DNA of 59,906 bases from Shimia marina (lineage in GTDB: Bacteria > Pseudomonadota > Alphaproteobacteria > Rhodobacterales > Rhodobacteraceae): contig NZ_CYPW01000018.1 in assembly GCF_001458175.1 (NCBI RefSeq), positions 1 to 59,906 on the forward strand, read 5' to 3'. Below, piece after piece: positions 24,568 through 32,531 of this stretch (position 1 is the first letter of the stretch; each line of letters starts with the position of its first letter). Both the position numbers and the translations under genes were made by a program. Below the pieces are notes generated by a model. The model had not been told where the DNA came from, did no database searches, and saw only the letters and a list, made by a program, of their open reading frames with translations.

Positions 24568-26055
24568 ATGACCGAATTGACCAAACTGACGCTGGCAGAA
24601 GCACGTGACAAACTGCGTGCGGGGGATGTGACCTCTGTTGAGCTGACCGAATCTTTCCTGAAAGCCATCGACGATGCAGATGCGCTGAACGCTTATGTGC
24701 ACAAGACGCCGGAAATCGCGCTGGAGCGCGCCAAGGCGGCGGACGCACGTATTGCGGAAGGTGACGCGCCGGACATGTGTGGTCTGCCGATCGGCATCAA
24801 AGACCTGTTCTGCACCAAAGGTGTGGCAAGCCAGGCGGCCAGCGGCATTCTTGAGGGCTTTAAGCCGGAATATGAATCCACTGTGTCCCAGAAGCTGCAG
24901 GACGCTGGCGCGGTGATGCTTGGCAAGCTCAACATGGATGAGTTTGCGATGGGTTCCTCCAACGAGACCTCTGTTTACGGCAACGCGGTGAACCCATGGC
25001 GTCGTGAGGACAATGATGCGGCTCTGACACCGGGCGGCTCTTCTGGTGGCTCTGCAGCCGCTGTGGCGGCCGATCTCTGCCTTGCAGCCACTGGTACAGA
25101 CACCGGCGGTTCGATCCGTCAGCCTGCAGCCTTCACCGGCATCACCGGCATCAAGCCAACCTATGGCCGGTGCTCCCGCTGGGGCATCGTGGCCTTTGCC
25201 AGCTCGCTCGATCAGGCTGGGCCAATGACCAAAGACGTGCGCGATGCCGCGATCATGCTTGAAGCGATGTGCGGCCATGACGCCAAAGACAGCACGTCCT
25301 CTGAGCTTGCGGTACCAAACTTTGAAGCCATGCTGACCGGCGATATTCGCGGCAAAAAGATCGGCATTCCTAAAGAATACCGCCTTGATGGCGTGCCTGC
25401 GGAAATCGACAAGCTCTGGCAGGATGGCATCGACATGCTGAAAGCGGCTGGTGCAGAGATCGTCGACATTTCTCTGCCGCACACCAAATACGCGCTGCCC
25501 GCTTACTACGTGATTGCGCCTGCGGAGGCTTCTTCCAACCTCGCGCGCTATGACGGTGTGCGCTATGGCCACCGCGCCACTTTGGCGGCGGGTGACGGTA
25601 TCACCGAGATGTATGAAAAGACCCGTGCCGAAGGCTTTGGTCACGAGGTGCAGCGTCGTGTGATGGTCGGCACCTATGTGCTGTCTGCCGGTTTCTATGA
25701 CGCCTACTACAACCGCGCGCGCCGTGTGCGGACATTGATCAAGCAGGACTTTGAGAATGTCTTTGCCCAAGGCATCGACGCGATCCTGACGCCAGCGACC
25801 CCCTCTGCGGCTTTTGGTCTGGGCGAAATGTCTGAGGCCGATCCGATTCAGATGTATTTGAATGACGTCTTCACCGTGACTGTGAACCTTGCCGGATTGC
25901 CTGGTGTGTCTGTGCCAACGGGGCTCGATTCTCAAGGTCTGCCGCTGGGTCTGCAGCTCATCGGGCGCCCGTGGGAAGAAGGCGATCTGCTGAACACCGC
26001 TTATGCGTTGGAGCAGGCCGCTGGATTTGTGGCCAAACCCGGCAAATGGTGGTAA
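24568..26055 (+). CDS. gatA: Aspartyl/glutamyl-tRNA amidotransferase subunit A
   Basis: This 495-residue amidase-signature protein is the glutaminase and ammonia-producing subunit of GatCAB. The Ser-cisSer-Lys triad is visible: lysine in [10 protein letters not shown], serine in the glycine/serine-rich G-G-S-S-G-G-S-A, and the nucleophile in T-D-T-G-G-S-I-R. The ATG at 24568 follows GAGAGAGGCGACC, a better ribosome site than the one for the in-frame codon at 24544. It lies downstream of gatC in the same direction. Confidence 0.96.
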   Translation: MTELTKLTLAEARDKLRAGDVTSVELTESFLKAIDDADALNAYVHKTPEIALERAKAADARIAEGDAPDMCGLPIGIKDLFCTKGVASQAASGILEGFKPEYESTVSQKLQDAGAVMLGKLNMDEFAMGSSNETSVYGNAVNPWRREDNDAALTPGGSSGGSAAAVAADLCLAATGTDTGGSIRQPAAFTGITGIKPTYGRCSRWGIVAFASSLDQAGPMTKDVRDAAIMLEAMCGHDAKDSTSSELAVPNFEAMLTGDIRGKKIGIPKEYRLDGVPAEIDKLWQDGIDMLKAAGAEIVDISLPHTKYALPAYYVIAPAEASSNLARYDGVRYGHRATLAAGDGITEMYEKTRAEGFGHEVQRRVMVGTYVLSAGFYDAYYNRARRVRTLIKQDFENVFAQGIDAILTPATPSAAFGLGEMSEADPIQMYLNDVFTVTVNLAGLPGVSVPTGLDSQGLPLGLQLIGRPWEEGDLLNTAYALEQAAGFVAKPGKWW

Positions 26056-26091
26056 AGCTGCCGCCAAGCTAAAAAGCAGGCAAGGCAGAGC

Positions 26092-26835
26092 ATGACACGG
26101 ACAATTGGTGCAATTTGCGCTTTGGTGGCGCTGGGCGCATGCCAACCACGCATTCCTGACAGTGCAGCAGCAGCCAATGCTGCGCTGCCATCCCCACAGG
26201 CAGTGTCGCAGGAGACCATTCCTGAACCACCACAGTTAGAGACCGTCCCGGTTGGGGCGCAGTCTACGCCTTTGACAACCACACAAACGGCAACCCCGAC
26301 TGCTGCAGCCGCCCCACCCCAGACGGAAGCTGAAGGCATTGCGCAAGAGACCACCGCGGCACTTGCGGCAGCATCGGCGAACTCAGGAGTTGCACCGCTG
26401 GATGCCAGCCCCTCCAATCCTGCGCCGGAGGTTTTTTCGAATCCGGGTATTTCGGATGAGAATGACTTTTCTGCGGTTGGCGAGCGGCGTTCGATTGAGG
26501 ATGACGCAGCACGACGTGCGCAAAACCAAGCCAACTACAAGGTGATCGAGCCTACAGCTGTGCCCAAGCGCAGCGGGGTGGGTGGGCCTAATATCGTGGC
26601 CTATGCGCTGGAAACGAACCACCCGCGCGGCACCAAAATGTACAGCCGACTGGGGCTTGGGGGCGCATCGCGCTACACAAAGGCCTGTGCCAAATTTGGC
26701 AGTGACGAAGCGGCGCAACTGGCTTTCTTAGAGCGTGGCGGCCCTAAAAATGACCGCCTTGGCGTGGATCCGGATGGGGATGGTTATGCCTGTGAGTGGG
26801 ACCCAACTCCCTTTCGCAAGGCCACTGGGAACTGA
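26092..26835 (+). CDS. Lipoprotein with C-terminal excalibur-like motif
   Basis: This 247-residue protein has a signal peptide with a lipobox (L-G-A-C, Cys17), a long Pro/Ala/Thr/Gln-rich disordered stretch (about 20-150), then a folded C-terminal part. It ends with D-P-D-G-D-G-Y-A-C-E-W-D-P, matching the excalibur calcium-binding motif (DxDxDGxxCE). It is probably an envelope lipoprotein binding calcium. It lies just upstream of the amidase, 3-9 bases between stop and start, so both may be transcribed together. The function is unknown. Confidence 0.8.
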   Translation: MTRTIGAICALVALGACQPRIPDSAAAANAALPSPQAVSQETIPEPPQLETVPVGAQSTPLTTTQTATPTAAAAPPQTEAEGIAQETTAALAAASANSGVAPLDASPSNPAPEVFSNPGISDENDFSAVGERRSIEDDAARRAQNQANYKVIEPTAVPKRSGVGGPNIVAYALETNHPRGTKMYSRLGLGGASRYTKACAKFGSDEAAQLAFLERGGPKNDRLGVDPDGDGYACEWDPTPFRKATGN

Positions 26836-26844
26836 GCCTTGGCA

Positions 26845-27516
26845 ATGCGGCCAGCCATTCGTCAGCACCCATCGCCCAACTTTGGCGCGCGGCGTGATGG
26901 GCTTCGTCCTGAGCTGGTCGTGATCCACTACACTGCAATGGAAACCGCGCAGGCGGCGATTGACTGGCTGTGCAATCCAGAAGCTGAGGTCTCTGCGCAC
27001 TATGTGATTTGTGAACAGGGTCAGATCACGCAGTTGGTTGCCGAAGACATGCGGGCCTGGCACGCAGGCATGGGGGAGTGGCAAGGACGGGATGATGTGA
27101 ATTCCCGTTCCATTGGAATTGAATTGGCCAATCGGGGTAATCATCCATTTCCCGCGCAACAAATGACAGCTTTAGAGATGTTGTTGCGTGGCATTATGGC
27201 GCGTTGGGGCATTGGACCTGCTGGCGTCATTGGGCATTCCGACCTGGCACCGGGCCGCAAGATTGACCCAGGCTTGCGATTTGATTGGCACCGCCTGGAA
27301 ATCCAAGGGCTTGCGGAGAGGCGTGGAGACGATCATGGGCCACCAGATGCTTCGATGTCGCAATTCCGAGAGATTGCGAAGTCTCGCGGATATACAGCGA
27401 GCGTTGATGATGAGACACTGCTGGCTGCCGTGCGTCTGCGATATCGGCCTTGGGCGCGTGGGCCGTTGATCGCAGAGGATTTCACGCCGATTGGGCATGC
27501 GGCTTTGTGGACTTAG
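26845..27516 (+). CDS. AmpD-like N-acetylmuramoyl-L-alanine amidase
   Basis: This is a 223-residue amidase-2 domain protein. The zinc ligands appear as histidine in V-V-I-H-Y-T-A, histidine in G-H-S-D, and aspartate in K-I-D-P-G, with glutamate in I-G-I-E-L-A-N. It cleaves the bond between N-acetylmuramic acid and L-alanine in peptidoglycan fragments; with no signal peptide it resembles cytosolic AmpD, which recycles anhydromuropeptides. A C-terminal helical domain (peptidoglycan-binding-like, about 165-223) follows. TTG at 26839 would add two residues. Confidence 0.88.
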   Translation: MRPAIRQHPSPNFGARRDGLRPELVVIHYTAMETAQAAIDWLCNPEAEVSAHYVICEQGQITQLVAEDMRAWHAGMGEWQGRDDVNSRSIGIELANRGNHPFPAQQMTALEMLLRGIMARWGIGPAGVIGHSDLAPGRKIDPGLRFDWHRLEIQGLAERRGDDHGPPDASMSQFREIAKSRGYTASVDDETLLAAVRLRYRPWARGPLIAEDFTPIGHAALWT

Positions 27517-27531
27517 TATGGTGCATACCGG

Positions 27532-27560
27532 TTGACGGGGCCTTCGCAACACCATACTCC
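27532..27560 (+). promoter_or_regulatory. Probable sigma-70 promoter of rnpB
   Basis: A TTGACG -35 element (27532) and a TACTCC -10 element (27555) are separated by 17 bases. The predicted start falls about 7 bases later, at the 5-prime end of the RNase P RNA inferred from its outer stem. A 9-base inverted repeat (27515-27523 with 27550-27558) frames the promoter. Confidence 0.5.
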
Positions 27561-27566
27561 AAATTT

Positions 27567-27948
27567 CGCACAGAGGGCTGGATGGCCGCAGGAGTGTAAG
27601 CTCGTGAGGAAAGTCCGGACTCCACAAGGCAACGGTGCCGGGTAACGCCCGGCCGGGGAAACCCGAGGGAAAGCGCCACAGAGAACAGACTACCCTGATC
27701 CGTCAGGGAAAAGGTGAAACGGTGGGGTAAGAGCCCACCGCGCGGCTGGCAACAGCAGCGGCACGGCAAGCCCCACCGGGAGCAATGCCAAATAGGGATC
27801 GCGCGTGGCCTTGGCCGCAGGGGTGTCTTGCCCCGAGCAGGTCCGGGTTGGCAGCTTGAGGCGTCTGGTAACAGGCGCCCTAGATGAATGGTCATCGGCG
27901 CAGGGGCAACCCTGCGTCACAGAATCCGGCTTACAGGCCCTCTGTGCG
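27567..27948 (+). ncRNA. rnpB: RNase P RNA (M1 RNA), bacterial type A
   Basis: The catalytic RNA of ribonuclease P is recognised from the conserved GAGGAAAGTCCGGACTCC block near 27605, the ACAGAA segments, AGGGTGAAA-like and GGCAACAGCAGCGGCA elements, and the 3-prime AGAATCCGGCTTACAGGCC-type end. The outer P1 stem pairs 27567-27580 with 27936-27948, fixing both ends. It processes the 5-prime end of tRNA precursors. A T-run (27959-27966) shortly after the stem may act as the terminator. It lies between the AmpD-like amidase and the lysoplasmalogenase, about 65 bases before the latter. Confidence 0.96.
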
Positions 27949-28013
27949 TATATCTCTTTGTTTTTTATAGAACTTGCTGTTTATGTGGGTCAGTCATGTG
28001 CGGGAGGTAGATC

Positions 28014-28688
28014 ATGAGTATTGTCGAAGAAATCGCGCTCCGTCAGAGCATCCGATTTGGCTTGCTTCTCGTGGGCATTGTGGCGGCCGCGATCTATGCT
28101 TTCTTTTTCTGCCATCGCCCTCCCAGCATTTGGAAGACGGTTGTAAAGGCTGTGCCAATGCCCGCTTTTGCAGCGGCGGTTGCGGTCAGCTTTGGGTCTG
28201 TCGCCGTGGTGATTGCCTTGGTGCTGTCAGCCATAGGGGATATTGCCCTGTCACGTGAGGGAGAGAAGGCCTTCCTGACCGGGCTGGTTTCCTTTGCTTT
28301 GGCGCACGTCGTCTATATTTTCATATTCTGGGAGCTGAGCGGAGGATTTACAGGCGCAACTTCGCTGTTGGTCGCACTGGGTCTTGTGGCTTTGTCTACG
28401 GAAATTTGGTTAAGGCCGTTTACGGGCGCGTTGCGCTGGCCGGTGCGGATCTACGTTGGGCTTATCTGCACCATGGGCGCTGCTGCGCTTGGTCTTTCAA
28501 CCGCGTCCTTTGCTCTCTTGGGGGCTTTTGCCTTTATGGCGTCAGATACATTGTTGGCGTTTCAGCGTTTTCGCATGCAGCCAGACTCGCAGTTTCAGAG
28601 GCCAGTTTCTATGGCGCTTTGGGTCTTGTACGCAGGAGGCCAATTTTTGATTGTCTCCGGCGTGGCTTGGAGCACGCCACTCTTTTAA
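28014..28688 (+). CDS. Lysoplasmalogenase-like YhhN family membrane protein
   Basis: This 224-residue integral membrane protein has about eight hydrophobic segments. The YhhN/TMEM86 family signature is visible: S-A-I-G-D-I-A-L-S in one helix and F-M-A-S-D-T-L-L-A-F in a later one, holding the two conserved aspartates. Animal members hydrolyse the vinyl-ether bond of lysoplasmalogens; the bacterial substrate is not established. GGGAGGT precedes the ATG. It lies between rnpB and ftsY. Confidence 0.85.
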   Translation: MSIVEEIALRQSIRFGLLLVGIVAAAIYAFFFCHRPPSIWKTVVKAVPMPAFAAAVAVSFGSVAVVIALVLSAIGDIALSREGEKAFLTGLVSFALAHVVYIFIFWELSGGFTGATSLLVALGLVALSTEIWLRPFTGALRWPVRIYVGLICTMGAAALGLSTASFALLGAFAFMASDTLLAFQRFRMQPDSQFQRPVSMALWVLYAGGQFLIVSGVAWSTPLF

Positions 28689-28736
28689 ATCCTGCGAAAT
28701 AGGACTAACTGAGAGCTATTAGTTTCGGAGACCCAG

Positions 28737-29804
28737 ATGGCGTTTTTCTCAAAGCTCAAAGACAAGTTGTTCAAATCTTCTTCCAAACTGGAAGAAGGGC
28801 TGGACGCCATTGTGGAAGATGGTGGCGAAGTTGATGAAAGCTCCGCCTCCGATGTGATGTCTGCCTCCGGTGCAGCTGTTGCAGTTGCGACCATGGATGA
28901 GCCACAGGACGCGGTTGCCAAAGCCGGGCTGCTCTCACGTCTGACCGGGCAAGGCGGCGCTGTGGTGAAGCGCGAGTTGGATGACGACATGCTGGAGCAG
29001 CTCGAAGAGTTGTTGATCGCTTCTGACATGGGGGTTGATACAGCTTTGCGGGTGACAGCGAATATCGCGGAAGGGCGCCTTGGCAAGCGTGTGTCTAGCG
29101 ATGAAATCAAGGCCCTGCTTGCTGGTGAAGTGGCACGGATCATGGAGACTGTCGCGCGCCCGATGCCGCTTTATGCGTCAAAGCCTCAGGTGGTGTTGAT
29201 TGTCGGCGTGAATGGGGCTGGCAAAACCACGACTATTGGCAAGTTGGCGAGCCAGTTTCGGGCTGCGGGCAAGTCTGTTGTGATCGCGGCGGGCGATACC
29301 TTTCGGGCCGCCGCGGTTGAGCAGTTGCAGGTCTGGGGCGAGCGCGCCGGCGTGCCCGTTTTGACTGCACCTGAAGGATCTGACCCTGCAAGCCTTGCCT
29401 TTGATGCCATGTCCAAGGCCGAAGCGGATGGGGCGGATCTCCTGATGATTGACACCGCTGGGCGTTTGCAAAACCGACAGGACCTGATGGAGGAGCTTGC
29501 CAAAATCGTGCGGGTGATCCGCAAGAAGGATCCCGATGCGCCGCACAACACTTTGTTGGTGCTGGACGCCACAACTGGGCAAAATGCGATCAATCAGGTG
29601 GAAACCTTCCAAAAGCTGGCTGATGTCAGTGGACTGGTGATGACCAAGCTGGATGGCACTGCCAAGGGCGGTATTCTTGTGTCGCTGGCGGATAAATTTG
29701 GCTTGCCGATTCACGCCATCGGTGTGGGTGAACAGATTGATGATCTGCAACCTTTTGATCCCGAGGAATTTGCCGCGGCCCTCATTGGTCTGGAGCAGAG
29801 CTGA
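28737..29804 (+). CDS. ftsY: Signal recognition particle receptor FtsY
   Basis: This 355-residue GTPase is the membrane receptor for the signal recognition particle. It has an acidic N-terminal A domain (about 1-75), the N helical domain and the G domain. G1 reads G-V-N-G-A-G-K-T-T-T (about 160), G3 D-T-A-G-R-L, and G4 T-K-L-D-G-T-A-K-G-G. It delivers ribosome-nascent chains to the SecYEG translocon. The gene starts 48 bases after the lysoplasmalogenase gene. Confidence 0.96.
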   Translation: MAFFSKLKDKLFKSSSKLEEGLDAIVEDGGEVDESSASDVMSASGAAVAVATMDEPQDAVAKAGLLSRLTGQGGAVVKRELDDDMLEQLEELLIASDMGVDTALRVTANIAEGRLGKRVSSDEIKALLAGEVARIMETVARPMPLYASKPQVVLIVGVNGAGKTTTIGKLASQFRAAGKSVVIAAGDTFRAAAVEQLQVWGERAGVPVLTAPEGSDPASLAFDAMSKAEADGADLLMIDTAGRLQNRQDLMEELAKIVRVIRKKDPDAPHNTLLVLDATTGQNAINQVETFQKLADVSGLVMTKLDGTAKGGILVSLADKFGLPIHAIGVGEQIDDLQPFDPEEFAAALIGLEQS

Positions 29805-29836
29805 TCTTCCTCTTGATGCAAATATCCTCCGGGGGT

Positions 29837-29857
29837 CTGGGGGTGGAAAACCCCCAG
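29837..29857 (+). terminator. GC-rich hairpin after ftsY
   Basis: A 7-base perfect stem (29837-29843 with 29851-29857) around a 7-base loop lies 33 bases after the ftsY stop, in a repeat-like GGGGGT-rich context. No T-run follows, so termination is uncertain. Similar G-rich spacers are recalled from other Rhodobacterales intergenic regions. Confidence 0.4.
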
Positions 29858-29883
29858 TCACGGGCGGCGCAGGGATATAGAGT

Positions 29884-30786
29884 ATGAGTGCCTGGCTGGT
29901 GTCTCTGGAAGGCACGGATGCTGGCCAGCAGCTTGCCCTGATACTTGCACTTTTGGCAGCATTTTTACATGCGGTCTTCGGCGCCATCCAGAAAGGACGA
30001 CATGACCCCTGGTTGACGCGTGGCGCCATTGACTTCAGCTACGCGGCCATGGCCGCCCCCTTTGCGCTTTTTGTGGTGCCGTGGCCAGAGCCCCACATGT
30101 GGCTGATCTTTGCCGGGGCCTTTGTCATTCACGTGGGGTACAAGCTCTTGCAAAGCTGGGCTTATACCAAAGGTGCATTCACGGTTGTTTATCCAGTGGT
30201 CCGGGGCACCGGACCATTTTTCACGGTCATTGGGGCCTATGTGATCTTTGGCGAGACCTTCAGCGCCGTGCAATGGCTTGGTGTGGCTGTTCTGATGGCG
30301 GGTATTCTCGGGCTTGCGATCTACAATATGATTTTCATGACGGAAGGTCGTGACACCTTGATCTCCGCCATGGTGATCGCGGTTTTTACCGGATTGTTTG
30401 TGGCGCTTTACACCACCTATGACGCTTACGGCATTCGAGCGACGGCTGATCCTTTCACGTTTCTGGCGTGGTTCTTCTTCATCGATGGTTTGGTGTTTCC
30501 GGTGATTGCCATATTGCGCTGGCGGTCTATGGTGCATGCGCCCGCATTGGGCCCTCTGATGATGCGAGGTTTTCTCGGCGGACTTGTGGCCTTTGCCAGT
30601 TTTGGCTCTGTCATGCTGGCCACACGGCTTGATAACGTTGGTGAAGCGGCGGTGCTGCGTGAAACCTCGCCGGTCTTTGCGGCCTTGATTGGGTGGATCT
30701 TTCTGAAAGAGACAGTGGGGCCGCGTCGGATTGCTTTGATGGCATTGATTGCGCTGGGGGCTGTGATAGTGGAACTGGGCAGATAA
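29884..30786 (+). CDS. EamA-type (DMT) membrane transporter
   Basis: This 300-residue membrane protein has about ten hydrophobic segments, arranged as two EamA repeats. The first repeat ends with Y-V-I-F-G-E-T-F-S-A-V-Q-W-L-G and the second with I-F-L-K-E-T-V-G-P-R-R, the usual E-containing turn of the drug/metabolite transporter superfamily. The family exports or imports small metabolites; the substrate cannot be told. The next gene, yciB, starts 12 bases after its stop, so both are probably co-transcribed. Confidence 0.85.
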   Translation: MSAWLVSLEGTDAGQQLALILALLAAFLHAVFGAIQKGRHDPWLTRGAIDFSYAAMAAPFALFVVPWPEPHMWLIFAGAFVIHVGYKLLQSWAYTKGAFTVVYPVVRGTGPFFTVIGAYVIFGETFSAVQWLGVAVLMAGILGLAIYNMIFMTEGRDTLISAMVIAVFTGLFVALYTTYDAYGIRATADPFTFLAWFFFIDGLVFPVIAILRWRSMVHAPALGPLMMRGFLGGLVAFASFGSVMLATRLDNVGEAAVLRETSPVFAALIGWIFLKETVGPRRIALMALIALGAVIVELGR

Positions 30787-30798
30787 CAGGAGCGCGCG

Positions 30799-31401
30799 AT
30801 GTCTGAGAAAAAGATCAATCCCATGCTGAAGATGGGCCTTGAGATGGGGCCGATTGTGGCATTTTTCGTGGCTTACCTGCGGATGCGGGACCAGAGCTTT
30901 GAGATTGCAGGAAACAGCTATGATGGGTTCATCATTGCCACCGCCGGGTTCATTCCCCTGTTAGTGATAACGACAGCGATCCTCTGGAAGTTGACGGGCA
31001 AGATCAGCAAAATGCAGATTGCCACTCTGGTTCTTGTGGTGGTGTTCGGCGGTCTGTCGGTTTGGCTTAATGATGAGCGTTTCTTCAAGATGAAGCCGAC
31101 GATGATCTACCTCTTGTTTGGCGGTGCGCTGGGCCTGGGGCTGTTGCGTGGGCAGAGCTATCTCAAGTTTGTTATGGAAGAGATGATGCCTCTGAAAGAA
31201 GAGGGCTGGATGTTGCTGACCAAGCGGCTCACCTATTTCTTTCTGGCGCTTGCGGCGCTCAATGAAATTATCTGGCGCACTCAGAGCACAGACACTTGGG
31301 TGTATTTCAAGACCTTTGGGCTGACCGCAGCAGTGTTTGCCTTCTTCATGACGCAGGGCAAGATCTTTCAGGACTACGCCATTGAAGAAGAGGACGCATG
31401 A
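30799..31401 (+). CDS. yciB: Inner-membrane septation protein YciB/IspZ
   Basis: This 200-residue membrane protein has about five helices. The YciB family is shown by N-P-M-L-K-M-G-L-E-M-G-P at the N-terminus, the F-K-M-K-P-T segment, K-R-L-T-Y-F-F and N-E-I-I-W-R-T near the end. Members help keep the envelope intact and interact with cell division and elongation proteins. It follows the EamA gene by 12 bases, with an AGGAG site before the ATG, and is convergent with the GST gene. Confidence 0.93.
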   Translation: MSEKKINPMLKMGLEMGPIVAFFVAYLRMRDQSFEIAGNSYDGFIIATAGFIPLLVITTAILWKLTGKISKMQIATLVLVVVFGGLSVWLNDERFFKMKPTMIYLLFGGALGLGLLRGQSYLKFVMEEMMPLKEEGWMLLTKRLTYFFLALAALNEIIWRTQSTDTWVYFKTFGLTAAVFAFFMTQGKIFQDYAIEEEDA

Positions 31402-31411
31402 GCCCGTTGCT

Positions 31412-32107
31412 CTAAGCGTCGTTTGGGCCAAATAGGTCGCTCTGCACCCAGGTGTCGGAGCGATCCCCCCGCAAATCGGCAAAGAGCGCGCGGCCGCGAC
31501 GCAGAGCTGGACGCGCCCAGCATTGCTTGAGCCAACGCGCCATATGCGGTTTGTCCTCAAGGGTTTGCTCCTGTCCCTCCCAAAGAGAAGCCCAGCCCCA
31601 AATGGCCATGTCTGCAATCGAATAAAAATCACCGGCCACATATTCATTGTCCGCCAGCCGGCGATCCAGCACGCCGTAGAGACGCGCAGTTTCTTTCCTG
31701 TATCGGTCTTTGGCATAGGCGATGTCTTCGGGGGCATACTTCAGGAAGTGATGTGTCTGACCCGCCATCGGGCCCAGCCCACCCATCTGCCACATGAGCC
31801 ACTCTTCAACGGCAACTCTGTCACGTGCAGTCTTGCCCATGAAGCTGCCCGTTTTTCGTGCCAGATAGCTCAAGATCGCCCCGCTTTCGAAAACAGAGAG
31901 TGGTGTGCCATCCGGGCCATCCGGATCGACGATGGCAGGCATGCGGTTGTTGGGCGCAATCTTCAGAAACTCGGGCGCGAATTGATCCCCGTTGCCAATG
32001 TTGATGAGGTGCGTGGTATAGGGCAGGCCCATTTCTTCCAAAGCAATAGAGACTTTCCAACCATTCGGTGTTGGCCAGTAATAAAGGTCAATGGGGGATT
32101 GTGACAT
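31412..32107 (-). CDS. Glutathione S-transferase, YfcG/YghU-type
   Basis: This 231-residue protein has a thioredoxin-like N-terminal domain (M-S-Q-S-P-I-D-L-Y-Y-W-P-T-P-N-G-W-K) and an all-helical C-terminal domain from about residue 90. The N-terminal T-P-N-G-W-K and the N-N-R-M-P-A-I and F-E-S-G-A-I segments match the nu-class YfcG/YghU group, which act as glutathione-dependent disulfide-bond reductases. The ATG at 32107 gives the normal start; the frame runs 41 codons further upstream. Whether it acts as reductase or transferase is not visible. Confidence 0.87.
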   Translation of the reverse strand: MSQSPIDLYYWPTPNGWKVSIALEEMGLPYTTHLINIGNGDQFAPEFLKIAPNNRMPAIVDPDGPDGTPLSVFESGAILSYLARKTGSFMGKTARDRVAVEEWLMWQMGGLGPMAGQTHHFLKYAPEDIAYAKDRYRKETARLYGVLDRRLADNEYVAGDFYSIADMAIWGWASLWEGQEQTLEDKPHMARWLKQCWARPALRRGRALFADLRGDRSDTWVQSDLFGPNDA

Positions 32108-32360
32108 GCGTGCTCCTGTTGCCTTCTGGCTGCCATGATGCCGAAATCGCGTTTTCTGGCAAGAGGGGCAGGCCTTCTTGCTTTCGCCTGGTTTGGTCGT
32201 GGTAGGGCAAATTTGTGGGCATTTGTGCAAAGGGCTCTAAGCTTAGGTTAAAGCGTGACGGCCTGGCCGACGCATGACCATTTTCTGAAGCCTTTTTGCT
32301 CAATTCATCAGGTCAATGGTACATTTTGGGTAAAACTCGCGTGACAGCGGACCATCATGC

Positions 32361-32389
32361 TTGACCTTTATGGCCTTGCGGCCTACGCC
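32361..32389 (+). promoter_or_regulatory. Possible metZ promoter before the SAM-II riboswitch
   Basis: A TTGACC element (32361) and a TACGCC element (32384) are 17 bases apart, and the predicted start falls at the first bases of the riboswitch. The -10 match is weak, as is usual in this group, so the call is tentative. Confidence 0.35.
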
Positions 32390-32391
32390 GC

Positions 32392-32450
32392 GACAGTGGC
32401 GATTTGTTACCGGATTGCGGGCCACGTTAAACAAGCCGCTAAAGAGGTCA
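32392..32450 (+). promoter_or_regulatory. SAM-II (metA-type) riboswitch upstream of metZ
   Basis: The segment has the SAM-II core: a P1 stem pairing GTGGC (32396-32400) with GCCAC (32420-32424), the conserved GATTTG after its 5-prime strand, the GTTAAACA block, and the CGCTAAAG element that forms the pseudoknot with the loop. SAM-II aptamers bind S-adenosylmethionine and shut off methionine-synthesis genes, commonly metA/metX/metZ in alphaproteobacteria. An intrinsic terminator begins 11 bases later, then metZ. Confidence 0.85.
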
Positions 32451-32460
32451 GGATGAAGGA

Positions 32461-32496
32461 GCCCCTTCCGCTTGGCCGGAACGGGGCTTTTTATTT
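32461..32496 (+). terminator. Intrinsic terminator between the riboswitch and metZ
   Basis: The stem pairs GCCCC-TTCCG (32461-32470) with CGGAA-C-GGGGC (32477-32487), with one bulged base and a 6-base loop, and is followed by TTTTTATTT. It lies between the SAM-II aptamer and the metZ ATG. It can work as the SAM-controlled attenuator, with SAM binding favouring termination. Confidence 0.75.
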
Positions 32497-32531
32497 GGGC
32501 CATCTCGGGATGGTTCAGGAGAGATGAAGAT

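Noticed and set aside
24424-26145. 573-codon minus-strand frame antisense to gatA
   Set aside because: No recognisable motif, high in Arg/His/Gln as antisense frames are; gatA is certain on the plus strand.
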